Notes: generated from the letters alone by a model not told the origin. Shown: positions 8,952 to 18,020, numbered from the stretch's first letter. The stretch: DNA of 49,767 nt from Thermoplasmata archaeon (GCA_026414225.1 JAOAJK010000010.1:1-49767); one strand, 5' to 3'. Made by a program: numbers and translations.

Positions 8952-9404
8952 CTACAGATATTTTTTGAGATTTTCATTTTTCGCGCTCAGTTCAAGGAGA
9001 ATAGTGTGGCTGAGATTGTCTATAACCTTTCGTCCTTCGGGCGTTATTACCCTCCCGCGTTTCGTTCTCACTACATACCCGGCCTGCTCTAGCTGCTGCA
9101 AAATTTTTCTGACAATGTTCCTGCTGCCCTTTCTAGGATGTGCAGGTGCGGAACCTCTCCGCCTGAGACCTCCGTATTCAGCAGACAATCTTTCAGTACC
9201 TATCGGTCCTAAGAGGTAAATCTTTCTCATGACAGAAGCTACCCTTGTATACCACCAGTCGTCCTGAACAGGCGACCTTTCAGCATGGGTACCCGTTTTT
9301 GCATATTTTGCCCACTCTGGGGGCGTGAAACTGCCATCTGCCTTGATCTTTTCAGTTAATTTTTTTATAAGTTCTTCTGGAGGCACATCATATGCCGTAG
9401 TCAT
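8952..9404 (-). CDS. rps19e: Small-subunit ribosomal protein S19e
   Basis: 150 aa. Seen: an N-terminal helix beginning AYDVPPEELIKKLTEKIKAD, PPEWAKYAKTGTHAERSPVQ, DDWWYTRVASVMRKIYL, GGLRRRGSAPAHPRKGSRN and a winged-helix end KTKRG-type segment (RTKRGRVITPEGRKVIDNLS). S19e acts in 30S maturation. First gene of the operon rps19e-PDCD5-rpl39e-rpl31e-eIF6, with a TATA box and a Shine-Dalgarno sequence just upstream. Confidence 0.96.
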   Translation of the reverse strand: MTTAYDVPPEELIKKLTEKIKADGSFTPPEWAKYAKTGTHAERSPVQDDWWYTRVASVMRKIYLLGPIGTERLSAEYGGLRRRGSAPAHPRKGSRNIVRKILQQLEQAGYVVRTKRGRVITPEGRKVIDNLSHTILLELSAKNENLKKYL

Positions 9405-9412
9405 TATAATTC

Positions 9413-9449
9413 CTCCGTATCTTATCTGATATACACCTCATATATAAAG
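9413..9449 (-). promoter_or_regulatory. rps19e promoter and ribosome binding site
   Basis: On the minus strand, CTTTATATATGA (9438-9449) is a strong TATA box. It predicts transcription start near 9418 and a leader of about 14 bases that includes GGAGG (9413-9417), 8 bases before the ATG at 9404. Unlike many genes here, this operon appears to have a leader with a true Shine-Dalgarno sequence. Confidence 0.7.
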
Positions 9450-9493
9450 GTAGCAGATGTTGAATGATGGCAGGAATGCATGTGCCTTCCAAA

Positions 9494-9504
9494 ACATTTA
9501 AATT
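9494..9504 (+). promoter_or_regulatory. TATA box of the LSm gene
   Basis: ACATTTAAATT is centred about 28 bp before GTG 9528 and 37 bp before ATG 9537. The longer ORF from 9480 would place its start upstream of this box, so that start is unlikely. Confidence 0.55.
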
Positions 9505-9527
9505 TCACGGAGATTTGGGAGGGTGCA

Positions 9528-9758
9528 GTGATTACCATGGTGATGCCGCTAAACATACTGGAAAAAACAATGAACAAGCGTGTGGCTCTCTTGCTAAAGG
9601 ACAACAGAATCATAGAAGGGAAGCTTATCGGCTACGATGAGTATATGAACATGGTGCTGGAAGACACGGAGGAGACCAACCAGGGAAATGTGCGTAAACT
9701 CGGCACAATCATCCTCAGGGGCAACAATATCGTAACGATTATGCCGAAATCCGAATGA
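9528..9758 (+). CDS. LSm/Sm-like archaeal RNA-binding protein
   Basis: 76 aa from GTG 9528 (73 aa from ATG 9537). Seen: the Sm1 motif with NILEKTMNKRVALLLKDNR, IIEGKLIGYDEYMNMVLEDT, then the Sm2 motif GTIILRGNNIVTIMP. LSm proteins form heptameric rings that bind U-rich RNA. GTG 9528 is favoured by its distance from the TATA box, but ATG 9537 cannot be excluded. The usual archaeal neighbour rpl37e is not adjacent; an NDP-sugar pyrophosphorylase gene starts 6 bp downstream. Confidence 0.92.
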   Translation: MITMVMPLNILEKTMNKRVALLLKDNRIIEGKLIGYDEYMNMVLEDTEETNQGNVRKLGTIILRGNNIVTIMPKSE

Positions 9759-9764
9759 TGGGAA

Positions 9765-10739
9765 ATGGCAAAAGCAGCGGTTATTCTGGCAGGGGGGTTG
9801 GGTACAAGACTCAGGCCATTGACATACACCACACCGAAGCCACTGTTACCCGTGGTAAATAGGCCGATGATTCTTCGCCTTATGGACACATTCCCAGAGG
9901 ATGTGACCACAGTTGTGATTGCAGTGAGTTACATGGCTGAGAGAATCCAGGAATTTTTTGCCAAAAACGATTGTGGAAGAGAGGTTATTGTTGTGAACGA
10001 GGAGGCACCGCTAGGAACCGGTGGCGCAATAAAGAATGTGGGGGAGTACCTTACAGATAGTTTCTTTGTTTTCAATGCAGATAATTTCTCCTCCATCAAC
10101 CTCCAGGAGATGGAGAGGTTTCATGCCAAGCATGGAGGAATAGGCACGATTGCTCTCTGGGAGGTTGAGAACCCCGAGCCATATGGAGTGGTAAAGCTCG
10201 GTGAGAACACTAGAATTCTCGCATTCAAGGAAAAACCGAAACTGAGCGAAGCTCCATCAAAAAAGATAAATGCTGGCATGTACATATTCAACAAAAAAAT
10301 TTTGGACTTCATACCGGAGGGGGAGGTATCCCTGGAGAGAACGGTTTTTCCCTCCATAATTGGGCAGGGACTTTATGGTTTCGAGTTTCATGGGTACTGG
10401 ATTGATTGCGGGAAACCAAAGGAATTCCTTGACACCAACCGTTTTTTGCTATCTCGCGGTCTCGGAAAAATTGAGTCTCCAATCGAGGGCTATTTGCTCG
10501 AGCCAGTGGCAGTGGGAAAGGGCATGACCGGGCGGGGGTATACTCTAGGGCCCAACACCTGCATAGGCAATAATTGCACCATCGGTGAGGGCTCCATCAT
10601 TGCTAATTCGGTGATTTTTGACAATGTGGTAGTCGGGAAAAATGTGCAGATAGACCGGAGCATAATCGGGAACGGTGTGAAAATTTCTTCTGGAAATGTA
10701 ATCACGGATAGGGTTGTGGGAGACGGTGAGCAAATCTAG
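9765..10739 (+). CDS. NDP-sugar pyrophosphorylase with left-handed beta-helix
   Basis: 324 aa. The N-terminal GT-A-type nucleotidyltransferase domain (1-230) shows the activation loop GGLGTRLRPLTYTTPKPLLP (10-29), GTGGAIKN, a metal-binding NADN and the product-site segment EKPKLSEAPSKKINAGMYIF. The C-terminus (about 240-324) has hexapeptide-type repeats such as GPNTCIGNNCTIGEGSII. The family joins a sugar 1-phosphate to NTP for glycosylation or cell-surface polymers; GDP-mannose or glucose-1-phosphate types are both possible. It starts 6 bp after the LSm gene, so it is probably co-transcribed with it. The GalT gene nearby on the other strand fits nucleotide-sugar metabolism. Confidence 0.88.
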   Translation: MAKAAVILAGGLGTRLRPLTYTTPKPLLPVVNRPMILRLMDTFPEDVTTVVIAVSYMAERIQEFFAKNDCGREVIVVNEEAPLGTGGAIKNVGEYLTDSFFVFNADNFSSINLQEMERFHAKHGGIGTIALWEVENPEPYGVVKLGENTRILAFKEKPKLSEAPSKKINAGMYIFNKKILDFIPEGEVSLERTVFPSIIGQGLYGFEFHGYWIDCGKPKEFLDTNRFLLSRGLGKIESPIEGYLLEPVAVGKGMTGRGYTLGPNTCIGNNCTIGEGSIIANSVIFDNVVVGKNVQIDRSIIGNGVKISSGNVITDRVVGDGEQI

Positions 10740-10740
10740 G

Positions 10741-11265
10741 GTGAAGATATATATCGTCCATATGGATGAATGCGACCCGAAAAAATGTACTGGGAGGAAG
10801 ATGGAGAGATACCGATATGCTCGGGATTTCACAATCAACGCGAGAACTGGTGTTTTGCTTACACCCTTTGCCGATACTGCATTCTCACCCGAGGATAGAG
10901 AGATATGCCTCAGAAATGGCATCACGGTAATAGATTGCTCATGGAAAAAAATCCTGGAGGCGAAAGGGACCGAAAAGATGCCAGAAACCCTTGAAAAGTT
11001 TCATAGAATTTTTATGACCAAAAGAGTGCTACCGTTTCTCGTTCCTGCAAATCCAGTGCACTTCGGAATGGGAACCATACTTTCTACGGTTGAGGCGGTC
11101 GGCGCCGCTCTCTGGATAATTGGTGAAAAGGGACAGGCAAGAAAGGTGCTAACAATCTACACATGGGGCGAAAAATTCATTGAAATGAACCTTGAACTTC
11201 TGGAAAGATATGCACAATGCAGGAACAGCACGGAAGTGCTTGCCGTCCAGCAGGAATATGTGTGA
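10741..11265 (+). CDS. tsr3: Tsr3-type rRNA aminocarboxypropyltransferase
   Basis: 174 aa from GTG 10741, the codon directly after the preceding stop; ATG 10714 would overlap the upstream gene by 26 bp. Seen: DECDPKKCTGRKM at the N-terminus, LLTPFADTAFSPEDREI, VIDCSWKK, RVLPFLVPANPVHFGMGTIL and the C-terminal WGEKFIEMNLELLERYAQC. These are the conserved blocks of Tsr3 (DUF367), a SPOUT-like SAM enzyme that adds the acp group to small-subunit rRNA late in ribosome maturation. The family usually has N-Y-G where this protein has H-F-G. A weak GGTGAG lies 10 bases before GTG. The gene converges with galT, with a 2-bp gap. Confidence 0.9.
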   Translation: MKIYIVHMDECDPKKCTGRKMERYRYARDFTINARTGVLLTPFADTAFSPEDREICLRNGITVIDCSWKKILEAKGTEKMPETLEKFHRIFMTKRVLPFLVPANPVHFGMGTILSTVEAVGAALWIIGEKGQARKVLTIYTWGEKFIEMNLELLERYAQCRNSTEVLAVQQEYV

Positions 11266-11267
11266 GT

Positions 11268-12269
11268 TTACTTTCCTTCTCTCAAAAACCTTGCGGCTTC
11301 CTCGGGCGGCATCGGATTTATGTAGAACCCTGTGCCTCTTTCAAACCCAGCAGGATTTGTAAGCCTGGGTGTAATCTCAAGATGCCAGTGATAGAACCTG
11401 TAATCCTTACCATCGCATGGAGCGGTGTGGATGTAAAAGTTGTATGGCGGATTATCCAGCAGTTTGTAGTATCTGCTCAGGGTCTCCTGCAGAATCATTG
11501 CAAAGTATCTGCGCTCTGTGTCATCCATATCTTCAAAGTAGGGGTCATGGCGTTTTGGGAGAATCCAGAGTTCGAATGGAAATCTGGGTGCATAGGGGGA
11601 CAGCGTGATGAAATATTCATTTTCAAGTACAATTCTCACTTTTTCCTCCATTTCAGTAGAAACAATCTCGTCATAAATGCAGGTGCCACCAGTAAAACTG
11701 TAGTAGTTGTAAGCATCCCTTAATTCTTCCATGATGTGCTTGGGTATCATAGGTGTGGCAATTAACTGCGAATGCGGATGCGACAGTGAAGCCCCCGAAC
11801 CCTTGCCGTGGTTCTTGAAAATCAGCATGTACTTGAACCTTGTATCCTTCTTCAAATCCAGATACCTGTCCTTGTATGCATTTACGATTTCTTCCACCTG
11901 CTTTAGCGGCATCGTGGCTATTGTAGCGTCGTGGTCTGGACTTTCTATAATAACCTCATGGGCACCCACGCCATTCATCTTGTTGAAAACCTGCACAATC
12001 CTGTGGTTCACATCCCCTTCAACCCTCAATGCAGGAAACTTGTTGGGCACCACGCGGAGCCACCACTGCGGGGTGTTGGGTGCAGTATTTCCAGGCCTGT
12101 AAGCCAGAACTTCAGGTGGAGTCATATGCTCCCTGGTCGGACAGAAGGGACAGGTCTCCTTTGATGTCGGCACCTCCGGCTCTTTTTTGAAGTCCGAGGG
12201 TCGCTGGGCTCTTTCGGTAGAAATCACAACCCAGCAGTCCGTAATATAATCTTTCCTCAATTCGGGCAT
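11268..12269 (-). CDS. galT: Galactose-1-phosphate uridylyltransferase
   Basis: 333 aa, HIT-superfamily transferase moving UMP between UDP-glucose and galactose 1-phosphate (Leloir pathway). Seen: zinc-site CPFC (C40, C43), VVPNKFPAL, HEVIIESPDHD (H104) and the catalytic HPHSQ (H164-Q168, nucleophile H166), then the second HIT half ending YRFYHWHLEITPRL. The start at 12269 lies about 27 bp from a TATA box and appears leaderless. The gene is preceded by trm5 on the same strand but has its own promoter. It could also act on other hexose 1-phosphates. Confidence 0.93.
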   Translation of the reverse strand: MPELRKDYITDCWVVISTERAQRPSDFKKEPEVPTSKETCPFCPTREHMTPPEVLAYRPGNTAPNTPQWWLRVVPNKFPALRVEGDVNHRIVQVFNKMNGVGAHEVIIESPDHDATIATMPLKQVEEIVNAYKDRYLDLKKDTRFKYMLIFKNHGKGSGASLSHPHSQLIATPMIPKHIMEELRDAYNYYSFTGGTCIYDEIVSTEMEEKVRIVLENEYFITLSPYAPRFPFELWILPKRHDPYFEDMDDTERRYFAMILQETLSRYYKLLDNPPYNFYIHTAPCDGKDYRFYHWHLEITPRLTNPAGFERGTGFYINPMPPEEAARFLREGK

Positions 12270-12290
12270 TGTGTGATGCTAATTCAAATC

Positions 12291-12302
12291 AATTATATAA
12301 AG
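12291..12302 (-). promoter_or_regulatory. TATA box of galT
   Basis: Minus-strand CTTTATATAATT is centred 27 bp upstream of the galT ATG, with no Shine-Dalgarno sequence between them. This is one of the clearest leaderless promoters in the window. Confidence 0.7.
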
Positions 12303-12316
12303 GCATTTGTTGGGGC

Positions 12317-13339
12317 TCATGTGCAAATAATAAGGCAAAAAACCGAGGATGTCGGAGAATAAGTGTGAACCTCATGAAATTCTACCATGCTTTTCCTTCC
12401 TGTCTCTGCAATTTTATTTTTTATTTCCTCCACTTTTGTCCGTATTTCATCTCTCTTGCAGATTGTGTAAAGAAAAATCTTACCATTCCTCTTAAGTTTT
12501 TTCAGTGCCAGAAATAGAAATTTTTCTGCAGTATGAGGCAGGTTCATCACGATGTAATCCGCGTCTGGCAGTTTTTGAATCTCAACAACAGCATCGCCAC
12601 AGATCGCCTCAACATTTTTTACACGGTTCCGAACAATGTTTTTGAGAAGGAGAACATGTGCATCTGGATTTATATCTATTGCGTAAACTCTTGCCTCTGG
12701 ATGCTTTTTAGCGATTGCAACTGAAAAAGGCCCGACACCGGCAAACATATCGATTACAACGCAGGGCGAAACAATCTCGGAACAAATTCTCTGGCGGTCG
12801 TTTGCAAGCCTCGGTGAGAAATAAACTTTTGCCAAATCCACCTCAAATCTGAGACCATATTCTATGTGGAGCGTTCTGGTTTTTTCCTCTCCCGCAGCAT
12901 AGCTAACCTTTCTTATTCTGTAATCTCCATCCACACCCTCGTCCACAAGCACGGTTTTAACTGAGGAGTAGGTTCGGAGCATTGCATCACCGATTTCTTT
13001 CGCATGTTTCTTGAGTTTTTCTGGCAATTTTATTATTGCAATGTCTCCCACGATGTCAAAGCTGGAGGGAAGCTGTTTCATGATTTCTTGGGGAAGGGAA
13101 AGGGACTCGGAATAATGTCTCGGTCTCTCTGCGCTTCTTGTCATATTTCGCTCCACAAATTCTATCTCTCCGTGTTTTTGGTGAAGAACTGTAAGTTCTT
13201 CCGGTGCATCTTTCAATGGAATGTACACGAAATTTTCGTCCCTTTCAATTCTGTGTTTACAATCCAGGAGTCCACACACCTTTATTTCCCGAAGGAGCAT
13301 TTCAGCATCTCTCTTATCTACCTTTACGCATTTCACCAT
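12317..13339 (-). CDS. trm5: tRNA (guanine37-N1)-methyltransferase Trm5
   Basis: 340 aa, class I SAM methyltransferase that makes m1G37 next to the anticodon. Seen: an N-terminal D1-like domain, then SFDIVGDIAIIKLPEKLKK (D2), the SAM loop MFAGVGPFSVAIAKKHP at about 197, YAIDINPDAHVLL, and catalytic/substrate motif NLPHTAEKFL at about 265. Length and motif order fit archaeal Trm5 with an intact D1 domain. The start lies 3 bp after the isoaspartyl-peptidase stop, so the two genes are likely co-transcribed. Confidence 0.92.
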   Translation of the reverse strand: MVKCVKVDKRDAEMLLREIKVCGLLDCKHRIERDENFVYIPLKDAPEELTVLHQKHGEIEFVERNMTRSAERPRHYSESLSLPQEIMKQLPSSFDIVGDIAIIKLPEKLKKHAKEIGDAMLRTYSSVKTVLVDEGVDGDYRIRKVSYAAGEEKTRTLHIEYGLRFEVDLAKVYFSPRLANDRQRICSEIVSPCVVIDMFAGVGPFSVAIAKKHPEARVYAIDINPDAHVLLLKNIVRNRVKNVEAICGDAVVEIQKLPDADYIVMNLPHTAEKFLFLALKKLKRNGKIFLYTICKRDEIRTKVEEIKNKIAETGRKSMVEFHEVHTYSPTSSVFCLIICT

Positions 13340-13342
13340 TCA

Positions 13343-14221
13343 TTACACTTCCGCCACAATTTTTCCGTTCTTCAGGTATGCCCTGGCCATTCTGGGCGTA
13401 TTGTAGGCGAATCCACTTTCACCGTTGTTTCGGAGGACAATCAATCCCGCGAACATCCCTGTTTTTTCTTCCAGGAATCTCACCGCTTCCTTGCAGGCAA
13501 GGCTGGGAGAGCATCCTTTTTCAACGGCGTCACAGGCTCTGAATGTGAGCAGGCACCGCAAAATTGCTTCACCGTACCCAGTGGCAGAGGCACCGGCAAC
13601 AGGGTTTGCAAAGGCGCCAGCACCGGGAATTGGTGAATCGCCGACCCTCCCCGGGAGCTTATTAGGTGTTCCACCCGTGGAGGTGCCTGCCACTATGTTG
13701 CCTTGTGAATCGAGAGCCACAGCCCCTACTGTCCCGTGATGGAAGAACGCACTCGGATGGAGATTTTTTGTTTTCAACTCCCCAAATCTTTTTTTCTCCC
13801 GTTCGACCACGAAGTAAGAGTTATCCACAATTTCAAGCCCCTGGTTTTTAGCATAGGCGTCTGCACCGCTTCCAGCAAGTATTGAAACCTCATTTTCTTT
13901 CATCAACATTCTAGCAAGCTTGATAGGATTCTTCACTGTTTTCACACACATGCAGGCACCGAAGCCCATCAAGGTTCCATGGTACATTATTGCATCCAGT
14001 TCCACCTCTCCGTTTCTGTTGAGAAACGAGCCCTTACCTGCATCGAACACAGGGTCATCCTCCATGTATCCAATTGCTGCCTCCACTGCCTCCTCTGCAA
14101 GCCCACCATTCTTCAATATGTCCAGCCCTATTTCAATCGCTTTCTTTACTCCCGTGAGGTGCGCATCTACAATATCATCTGGAATGTCCCAGGCACCGCC
14201 ATGGACAATCATGCCATACAT
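13343..14221 (-). CDS. Isoaspartyl peptidase / plant-type L-asparaginase
   Basis: Ntn-hydrolase precursor, 292 aa from ATG 14221. It self-cleaves to alpha and beta chains and hydrolyses beta-aspartyl dipeptides or asparagine. Seen: N-terminal MIVHGGAWD, FDAGKGSFLNRNGEVELDA, the autocleavage site HHG-TVGAVALD with nucleophile Thr at about 164, GTSTGGTPNKLPGRVGDSPI and GAGAFANPVAGASATGYGEA. ATG 14221 is preceded by GGTGG; ATG 14242 would add seven residues (also a good distance from a TATA-like AAATAAAC), and ATG 14212 would remove three. Trm5 follows after 3 bp. Confidence 0.93.
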   Translation of the reverse strand: MYGMIVHGGAWDIPDDIVDAHLTGVKKAIEIGLDILKNGGLAEEAVEAAIGYMEDDPVFDAGKGSFLNRNGEVELDAIMYHGTLMGFGACMCVKTVKNPIKLARMLMKENEVSILAGSGADAYAKNQGLEIVDNSYFVVEREKKRFGELKTKNLHPSAFFHHGTVGAVALDSQGNIVAGTSTGGTPNKLPGRVGDSPIPGAGAFANPVAGASATGYGEAILRCLLTFRACDAVEKGCSPSLACKEAVRFLEEKTGMFAGLIVLRNNGESGFAYNTPRMARAYLKNGKIVAEV

Positions 14222-14270
14222 TTTGCCACCGAAACGGGGCAAAATGTGGAGAGATAAAAAGGTTTATTTG

Positions 14271-15215
14271 TCAGTCGTCCCTTACACCGTCTTCAGTTAC
14301 TGAAAACACCGCCTCCGCCTCTGGCAAGTTCGGAGAATCGATTAATCTGGCAATTCTCTTGTTCCCCTTGCTCTTTCGCAGGTAGATTCTGAAGGTAGAA
14401 GTGTGGGCTACAATGTTGCCCCCTATTGGTTTCGTAGGGTCCCCGAAGAACACATCGGGCCTTGCTGAAACCTGATTGGTTACGAGAATTACCGCATTGT
14501 GCACATCTCCGAATCTCAGAAGTTCGTGCATGTGCTTGTTTAACTGCTGCTGGCGCTCTGCGAGAGCCCCTCTCCCGATGTACTCTGCCCTGAAGTGGGC
14601 GGTAAGCGAATCCACGATGAGGAGCCGCACATTATGCTCCTTTGCAATTTCATTGACCTTTTCCATCAACAGCATCTGATGGTTGGAGTTGTAAGCCCTC
14701 GCTACATGAATTTTTTTCAGGGCCTGGGCGGGTTCTAAATCGAGTGCGGTTGCCATCTGGATAATTCTCTCCGGTCTGAATGTGTTTTCAGTATCAATCA
14801 TTATTGTCTCGCCGCTCAACCCTCCCACATCCTCGGAAAGCTGCACATTCACAGCACACTGGTGTGCGATCTGCGTCTTGCCAGAACCAAACTCACCAAA
14901 AAGTTCCGTTATTGCTTGGGTTTCAAATCCTCCACCCATTATCGCATCCAGTTGTTTGGAGCCCGTGGTCAGGCGCCCGACCTTCTTCCTTTTCTCGAGA
15001 ATCACATCTCCAGTCTCAAAGCCACCGATTTCGGCCATCTTTCTAGCAGCCACAATAATTTTCTGGGCCTGGGCCTGCCCGATCTCGCAGAGCTCTGCGA
15101 GGGTTTGGGGAGAGGAAACTGCAATCGACATTATGTCTGTGAAACCTGCCTCCCTCAATTTCTCTGCTGTGGCCTCGCCGACACCTGGAATTCTTTCAAT
15201 CTCGTCTTCTGCCAT
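14271..15215 (-). CDS. radA: DNA repair and recombination protein RadA
   Basis: 314 aa archaeal recombinase that forms filaments on single-stranded DNA for homologous recombination. Seen: an N-terminal helix-hairpin-helix domain ([19 protein letters not shown]), [19 protein letters not shown], Walker [22 protein letters not shown], Walker B LLIVDS, the [20 protein letters not shown] segment, and [20 protein letters not shown]. It is complete and canonical, without an intein. A TATA box lies about 35 bp upstream and GGTG (15221-15224) is a weak ribosome site. The large KaiC-like/VWA gene lies immediately upstream on the same strand, separated by 114 bp. Confidence 0.97.
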   Translation of the reverse strand: MAEDEIERIPGVGEATAEKLREAGFTDIMSIAVSSPQTLAELCEIGQAQAQKIIVAARKMAEIGGFETGDVILEKRKKVGRLTTGSKQLDAIMGGGFETQAITELFGEFGSGKTQIAHQCAVNVQLSEDVGGLSGETIMIDTENTFRPERIIQMATALDLEPAQALKKIHVARAYNSNHQMLLMEKVNEIAKEHNVRLLIVDSLTAHFRAEYIGRGALAERQQQLNKHMHELLRFGDVHNAVILVTNQVSARPDVFFGDPTKPIGGNIVAHTSTFRIYLRKSKGNKRIARLIDSPNLPEAEAVFSVTEDGVRDD

Positions 15216-15246
15216 TTTTTCACCGAAATTAAGGATGCAATGGGAG

Positions 15247-15254
15247 AATATAAA
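15247..15254 (-). promoter_or_regulatory. TATA box of radA
   Basis: Minus-strand TTTATATT is centred about 35 bp before the radA ATG, which predicts a leader of roughly 9 bases. The rest of the 114-bp gap holds a short inverted repeat (AGTGA/TCACT, about 15271-15289) of unknown meaning. Confidence 0.5.
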
Positions 15255-15329
15255 TCTTTACGGGAGGGGTGAGTGAAAGTGCTCCTCACTGTAAAAGAGG
15301 CCAGTATTTTTAAACCACACTGAAAATGC

Positions 15330-18020
15330 CTATCGCTCTTTGAGGAACTTTTTGCTTGCTTCTATTGCGGTCTTCAAATCCTTTGTGCGGAGGGCATCCA
15401 GCAGATTTCTTGTAAGCACCACTTTCTGATACCTCAGATTCTGTGGGTGATAATATCTTCCCCCAGTCAGAAGGGCAATCTCTCTGGCTAGGTTCGAGCC
15501 CCGCTCGGATATGTCCACGACCAGTACCTTGTATCCCGAGTTCCATATCAACCTGCAGATCCCAAGCAACTCCCTGCGAATGTTGCCCCCTGGTGTTACG
15601 GGCACATTTGCAGTTCCGGTGGTCAGGAGTATGAGGATGGGGACCACACCAACCCGGTCACCCACCTTTGCGTGGAGCACATTTAACCCTGTCATCAATC
15701 CAGAGCCAAGGGGAGTTAACCCGCCAAATTCTACATTTTTCATGTAGCTACCCACATACTCAACATCGGTGGTGAAGTTACATTGAACAGTTGCGTGGTT
15801 ACCAGAAAAGGTCACAAGGGCTACCTGGTCTCTGCGCTCATATGCATCCTTCAGCATCGAGATTACGAGCGAGGAAACAATTTTTCCACGGATTTCAGGC
15901 TCTTCATACCCGCTTGTATCCACTACAAAGCAAAGATACACTGGCGTTCTGGTCTTCCTTATCTTTTCCTGGAAGTCTTCCTTCCTGATCTCCACCACGA
16001 ATCTTGAATTTCCCCTGCGACCCTTTGCCGCGGCAACCCGAATTGTGGGCAGGAGTGCAATATCCTGTGGATTTTCCCCTGCCTGCTTGTATCCCACAAC
16101 TCTCCCCCTTCCACCTGTCGTGGTTACTTCTGCGGCTTTGCTCCCCCTTCTCAATCTCGCACCCAGCCTTGCACCAGTTCTGCTGAGGTCATCAAGAAGC
16201 TTCCTTATAACGGGGTCTCGCTCTCCAATTCTTAAACTTTTGATTTCCTCAGCGGCTCTGTGAATGGGTGATGCCCTCCGCATAGTGATGGCATCCATGA
16301 ACCTGTGGATGTCGGTTTCCACATAGTTGTTGTCACAGATAAAATAGACGGATAGAATCTTCTCTTTCAGCTTATCGAGATTTTCGCGTTTCAATCTACC
16401 TGAGATGGTGACCACATCCTCGTCCTTCAGCTCCTCCACTGACTCCCGTGGAATGCGGAGGCAGAGCAGATACTCGTTCTCAACGATTCTGTAGTTGTAG
16501 GTGCGGCCAAGCTGACGCCTGTATTTTTCAATCGGGTCTTCCTCCTCAAGCCCAAGTTCCTCCTCCAGTGTCTTTGTGGGTTTTTTCTTTTTTCTCACCC
16601 CAATTTCAATTCTCCTGCCTTCAATTGTGAGAAGGTATTCTGAATAATCTGGCTCCTCCCATTTCACATGGATGGCCTTTATTTTTGTTCCCTCGGCAGT
16701 GTTGTAAATATCGAGCACACCATCGGCTAGATTTGTAAGCTTTGCTTCAAATGCTTTCGGAGCATTGCGATTGCTGAGAATTACGAAAAGCACATCCCTC
16801 TCATATGCCAGATTTTTCAAATTCTCCAGGAATTTTGTAAATTCCTCGCTCTCAGGGTTGATTGTGCTGCTTGCAAGTTCAATTAAAAACACCCGTAGCG
16901 GGGAATACTGAATACTGTCCAGCGCGTTTTTTATTCCCATCTCGAGGGAAAGTAAGCTGCTCGAGACGGTGATGAGTCGCCCTTCCTGACTGATGGTATC
17001 CACCGCTTTATGTCTTCCTGTATACCAGTCCACAAAAATGCTCTTGGATATATCCTCTGCCTCAAATTGGAGGGAGGAGAGGTCCATGTATTCCTCAACT
17101 GAGATTGTAGAAACCACGGCTCCCATCGAACCGAACTTCGCAAGATAGCTAGCAGCAATAGCATTGCCAAAGGCCAGTCCCTCTCCAATTTTTTCAACCC
17201 TGATGTAAATTATACCCTTCCTAGGCATCATTCCGCTCTCAATCACCCGTTCAATGCCTGTAATCTCCAGTTTGATCCTGTCTGCGAGACAGCCCCTGAG
17301 CAGGTTTTCTCTTGCTTTAATCTGGATTGCGATCTTCTCATTTGCATTCAGAACATGCTGGATCAGATCAAAGAATTTTTTTATCCCCTCGCGCCCTTCC
17401 TTTGCCTCGTAATACTTCAGTATCTCGTTGAGGAGGAGATTGAAGGTTTTCCAGTAGTTTCCACCAAGTTTTTTCTCGAATCTTATTTTTCCAGTTTCAA
17501 TCAGGATTGCTGAGATATTTTCGTCCACAATCTGTAGGTCCCTTATTCTCCCGAACAGCGGGTCATCCGGGGAAATGGGTGCGAGGATTGCTTCGCAAAG
17601 CGAGACAAAAAGGTGCATTGCGAAAAACTCCTCACCAGCTGCAACCATGCACTCTCTTGCTTCTTTCTCATCGTAGGGTTTGGTAATGGATGTAATCTCA
17701 TTTGAGAGCATGCTCAGCACAATGTCAGTTTTTTCGCTGTAGGTCAGGATATAGCTTTTCATCCGTTTTGCAGTTTCATCATCGATTTCACACATGAGAA
17801 CGTAGATCTTTCTCAGAAAATCGAAAACCACATCGGTTTCTCCGGTGCCAGTGAGGGTTACCGTGTAAGAGGGTGTGACCTGGATAACCTTGTATCGCGG
17901 GAATTTTATGGAAAAACTTCTCAGGAGGGTAGTCAGCTCGTGATAGGTGTAGTTCGCTCTCAGCATTTTGAGAATTTCATTGGCTAGATGCGCAACTGCT
18001 TTGTTCCTGTCCCCAAGCAC
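15330..18020 (-). CDS. Large protein: degenerate KaiC/RecA-like domain plus degenerate chelatase-type VWA domain
   Basis: 896 aa, function unknown. Seen: an alpha-helical N-terminus (1-255); a RecA/KaiC-like segment (about 262-480) with KGIIYIRVEKIGEGLAFGNA where a Walker A P-loop would be expected, FVDWYTGRHKAV and FLIELASSTINPE; a charged linker (KKKKPTKTLEEELGLEEED); a helical region; and a C-terminal VWA domain (about 690-880). That domain resembles magnesium-chelatase ChlD/BchD in order: FVVDTSGYEEPE, RRDQVALVTFSGNHA, GGLTPLGSGL, ILILLTTGTANVP, VVDISERGSNLAREIALLTGGRYY. The MIDAS metal site is altered: DxSGS reads DTSGY and TDG reads TTG. No P-loop, no complete MIDAS and no membrane segment is visible, so a scaffold or regulatory role is inferred. 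GTG start; a TATA box lies about 27 bp upstream (leaderless). Confidence 0.75.
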   Translation of the reverse strand: MLGDRNKAVAHLANEILKMLRANYTYHELTTLLRSFSIKFPRYKVIQVTPSYTVTLTGTGETDVVFDFLRKIYVLMCEIDDETAKRMKSYILTYSEKTDIVLSMLSNEITSITKPYDEKEARECMVAAGEEFFAMHLFVSLCEAILAPISPDDPLFGRIRDLQIVDENISAILIETGKIRFEKKLGGNYWKTFNLLLNEILKYYEAKEGREGIKKFFDLIQHVLNANEKIAIQIKARENLLRGCLADRIKLEITGIERVIESGMMPRKGIIYIRVEKIGEGLAFGNAIAASYLAKFGSMGAVVSTISVEEYMDLSSLQFEAEDISKSIFVDWYTGRHKAVDTISQEGRLITVSSSLLSLEMGIKNALDSIQYSPLRVFLIELASSTINPESEEFTKFLENLKNLAYERDVLFVILSNRNAPKAFEAKLTNLADGVLDIYNTAEGTKIKAIHVKWEEPDYSEYLLTIEGRRIEIGVRKKKKPTKTLEEELGLEEEDPIEKYRRQLGRTYNYRIVENEYLLCLRIPRESVEELKDEDVVTISGRLKRENLDKLKEKILSVYFICDNNYVETDIHRFMDAITMRRASPIHRAAEEIKSLRIGERDPVIRKLLDDLSRTGARLGARLRRGSKAAEVTTTGGRGRVVGYKQAGENPQDIALLPTIRVAAAKGRRGNSRFVVEIRKEDFQEKIRKTRTPVYLCFVVDTSGYEEPEIRGKIVSSLVISMLKDAYERRDQVALVTFSGNHATVQCNFTTDVEYVGSYMKNVEFGGLTPLGSGLMTGLNVLHAKVGDRVGVVPILILLTTGTANVPVTPGGNIRRELLGICRLIWNSGYKVLVVDISERGSNLAREIALLTGGRYYHPQNLRYQKVVLTRNLLDALRTKDLKTAIEASKKFLKER

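Noticed and set aside
9480-9527. ATG 9480 as the LSm start
   Set aside because: It would lie upstream of the TATA box at 9494-9504 and add 16 residues foreign to the LSm family.
15266-15290. Short inverted repeat upstream of radA as an SOS-type or riboswitch element
   Set aside because: Only five paired bases with an irregular loop; no known archaeal counterpart.
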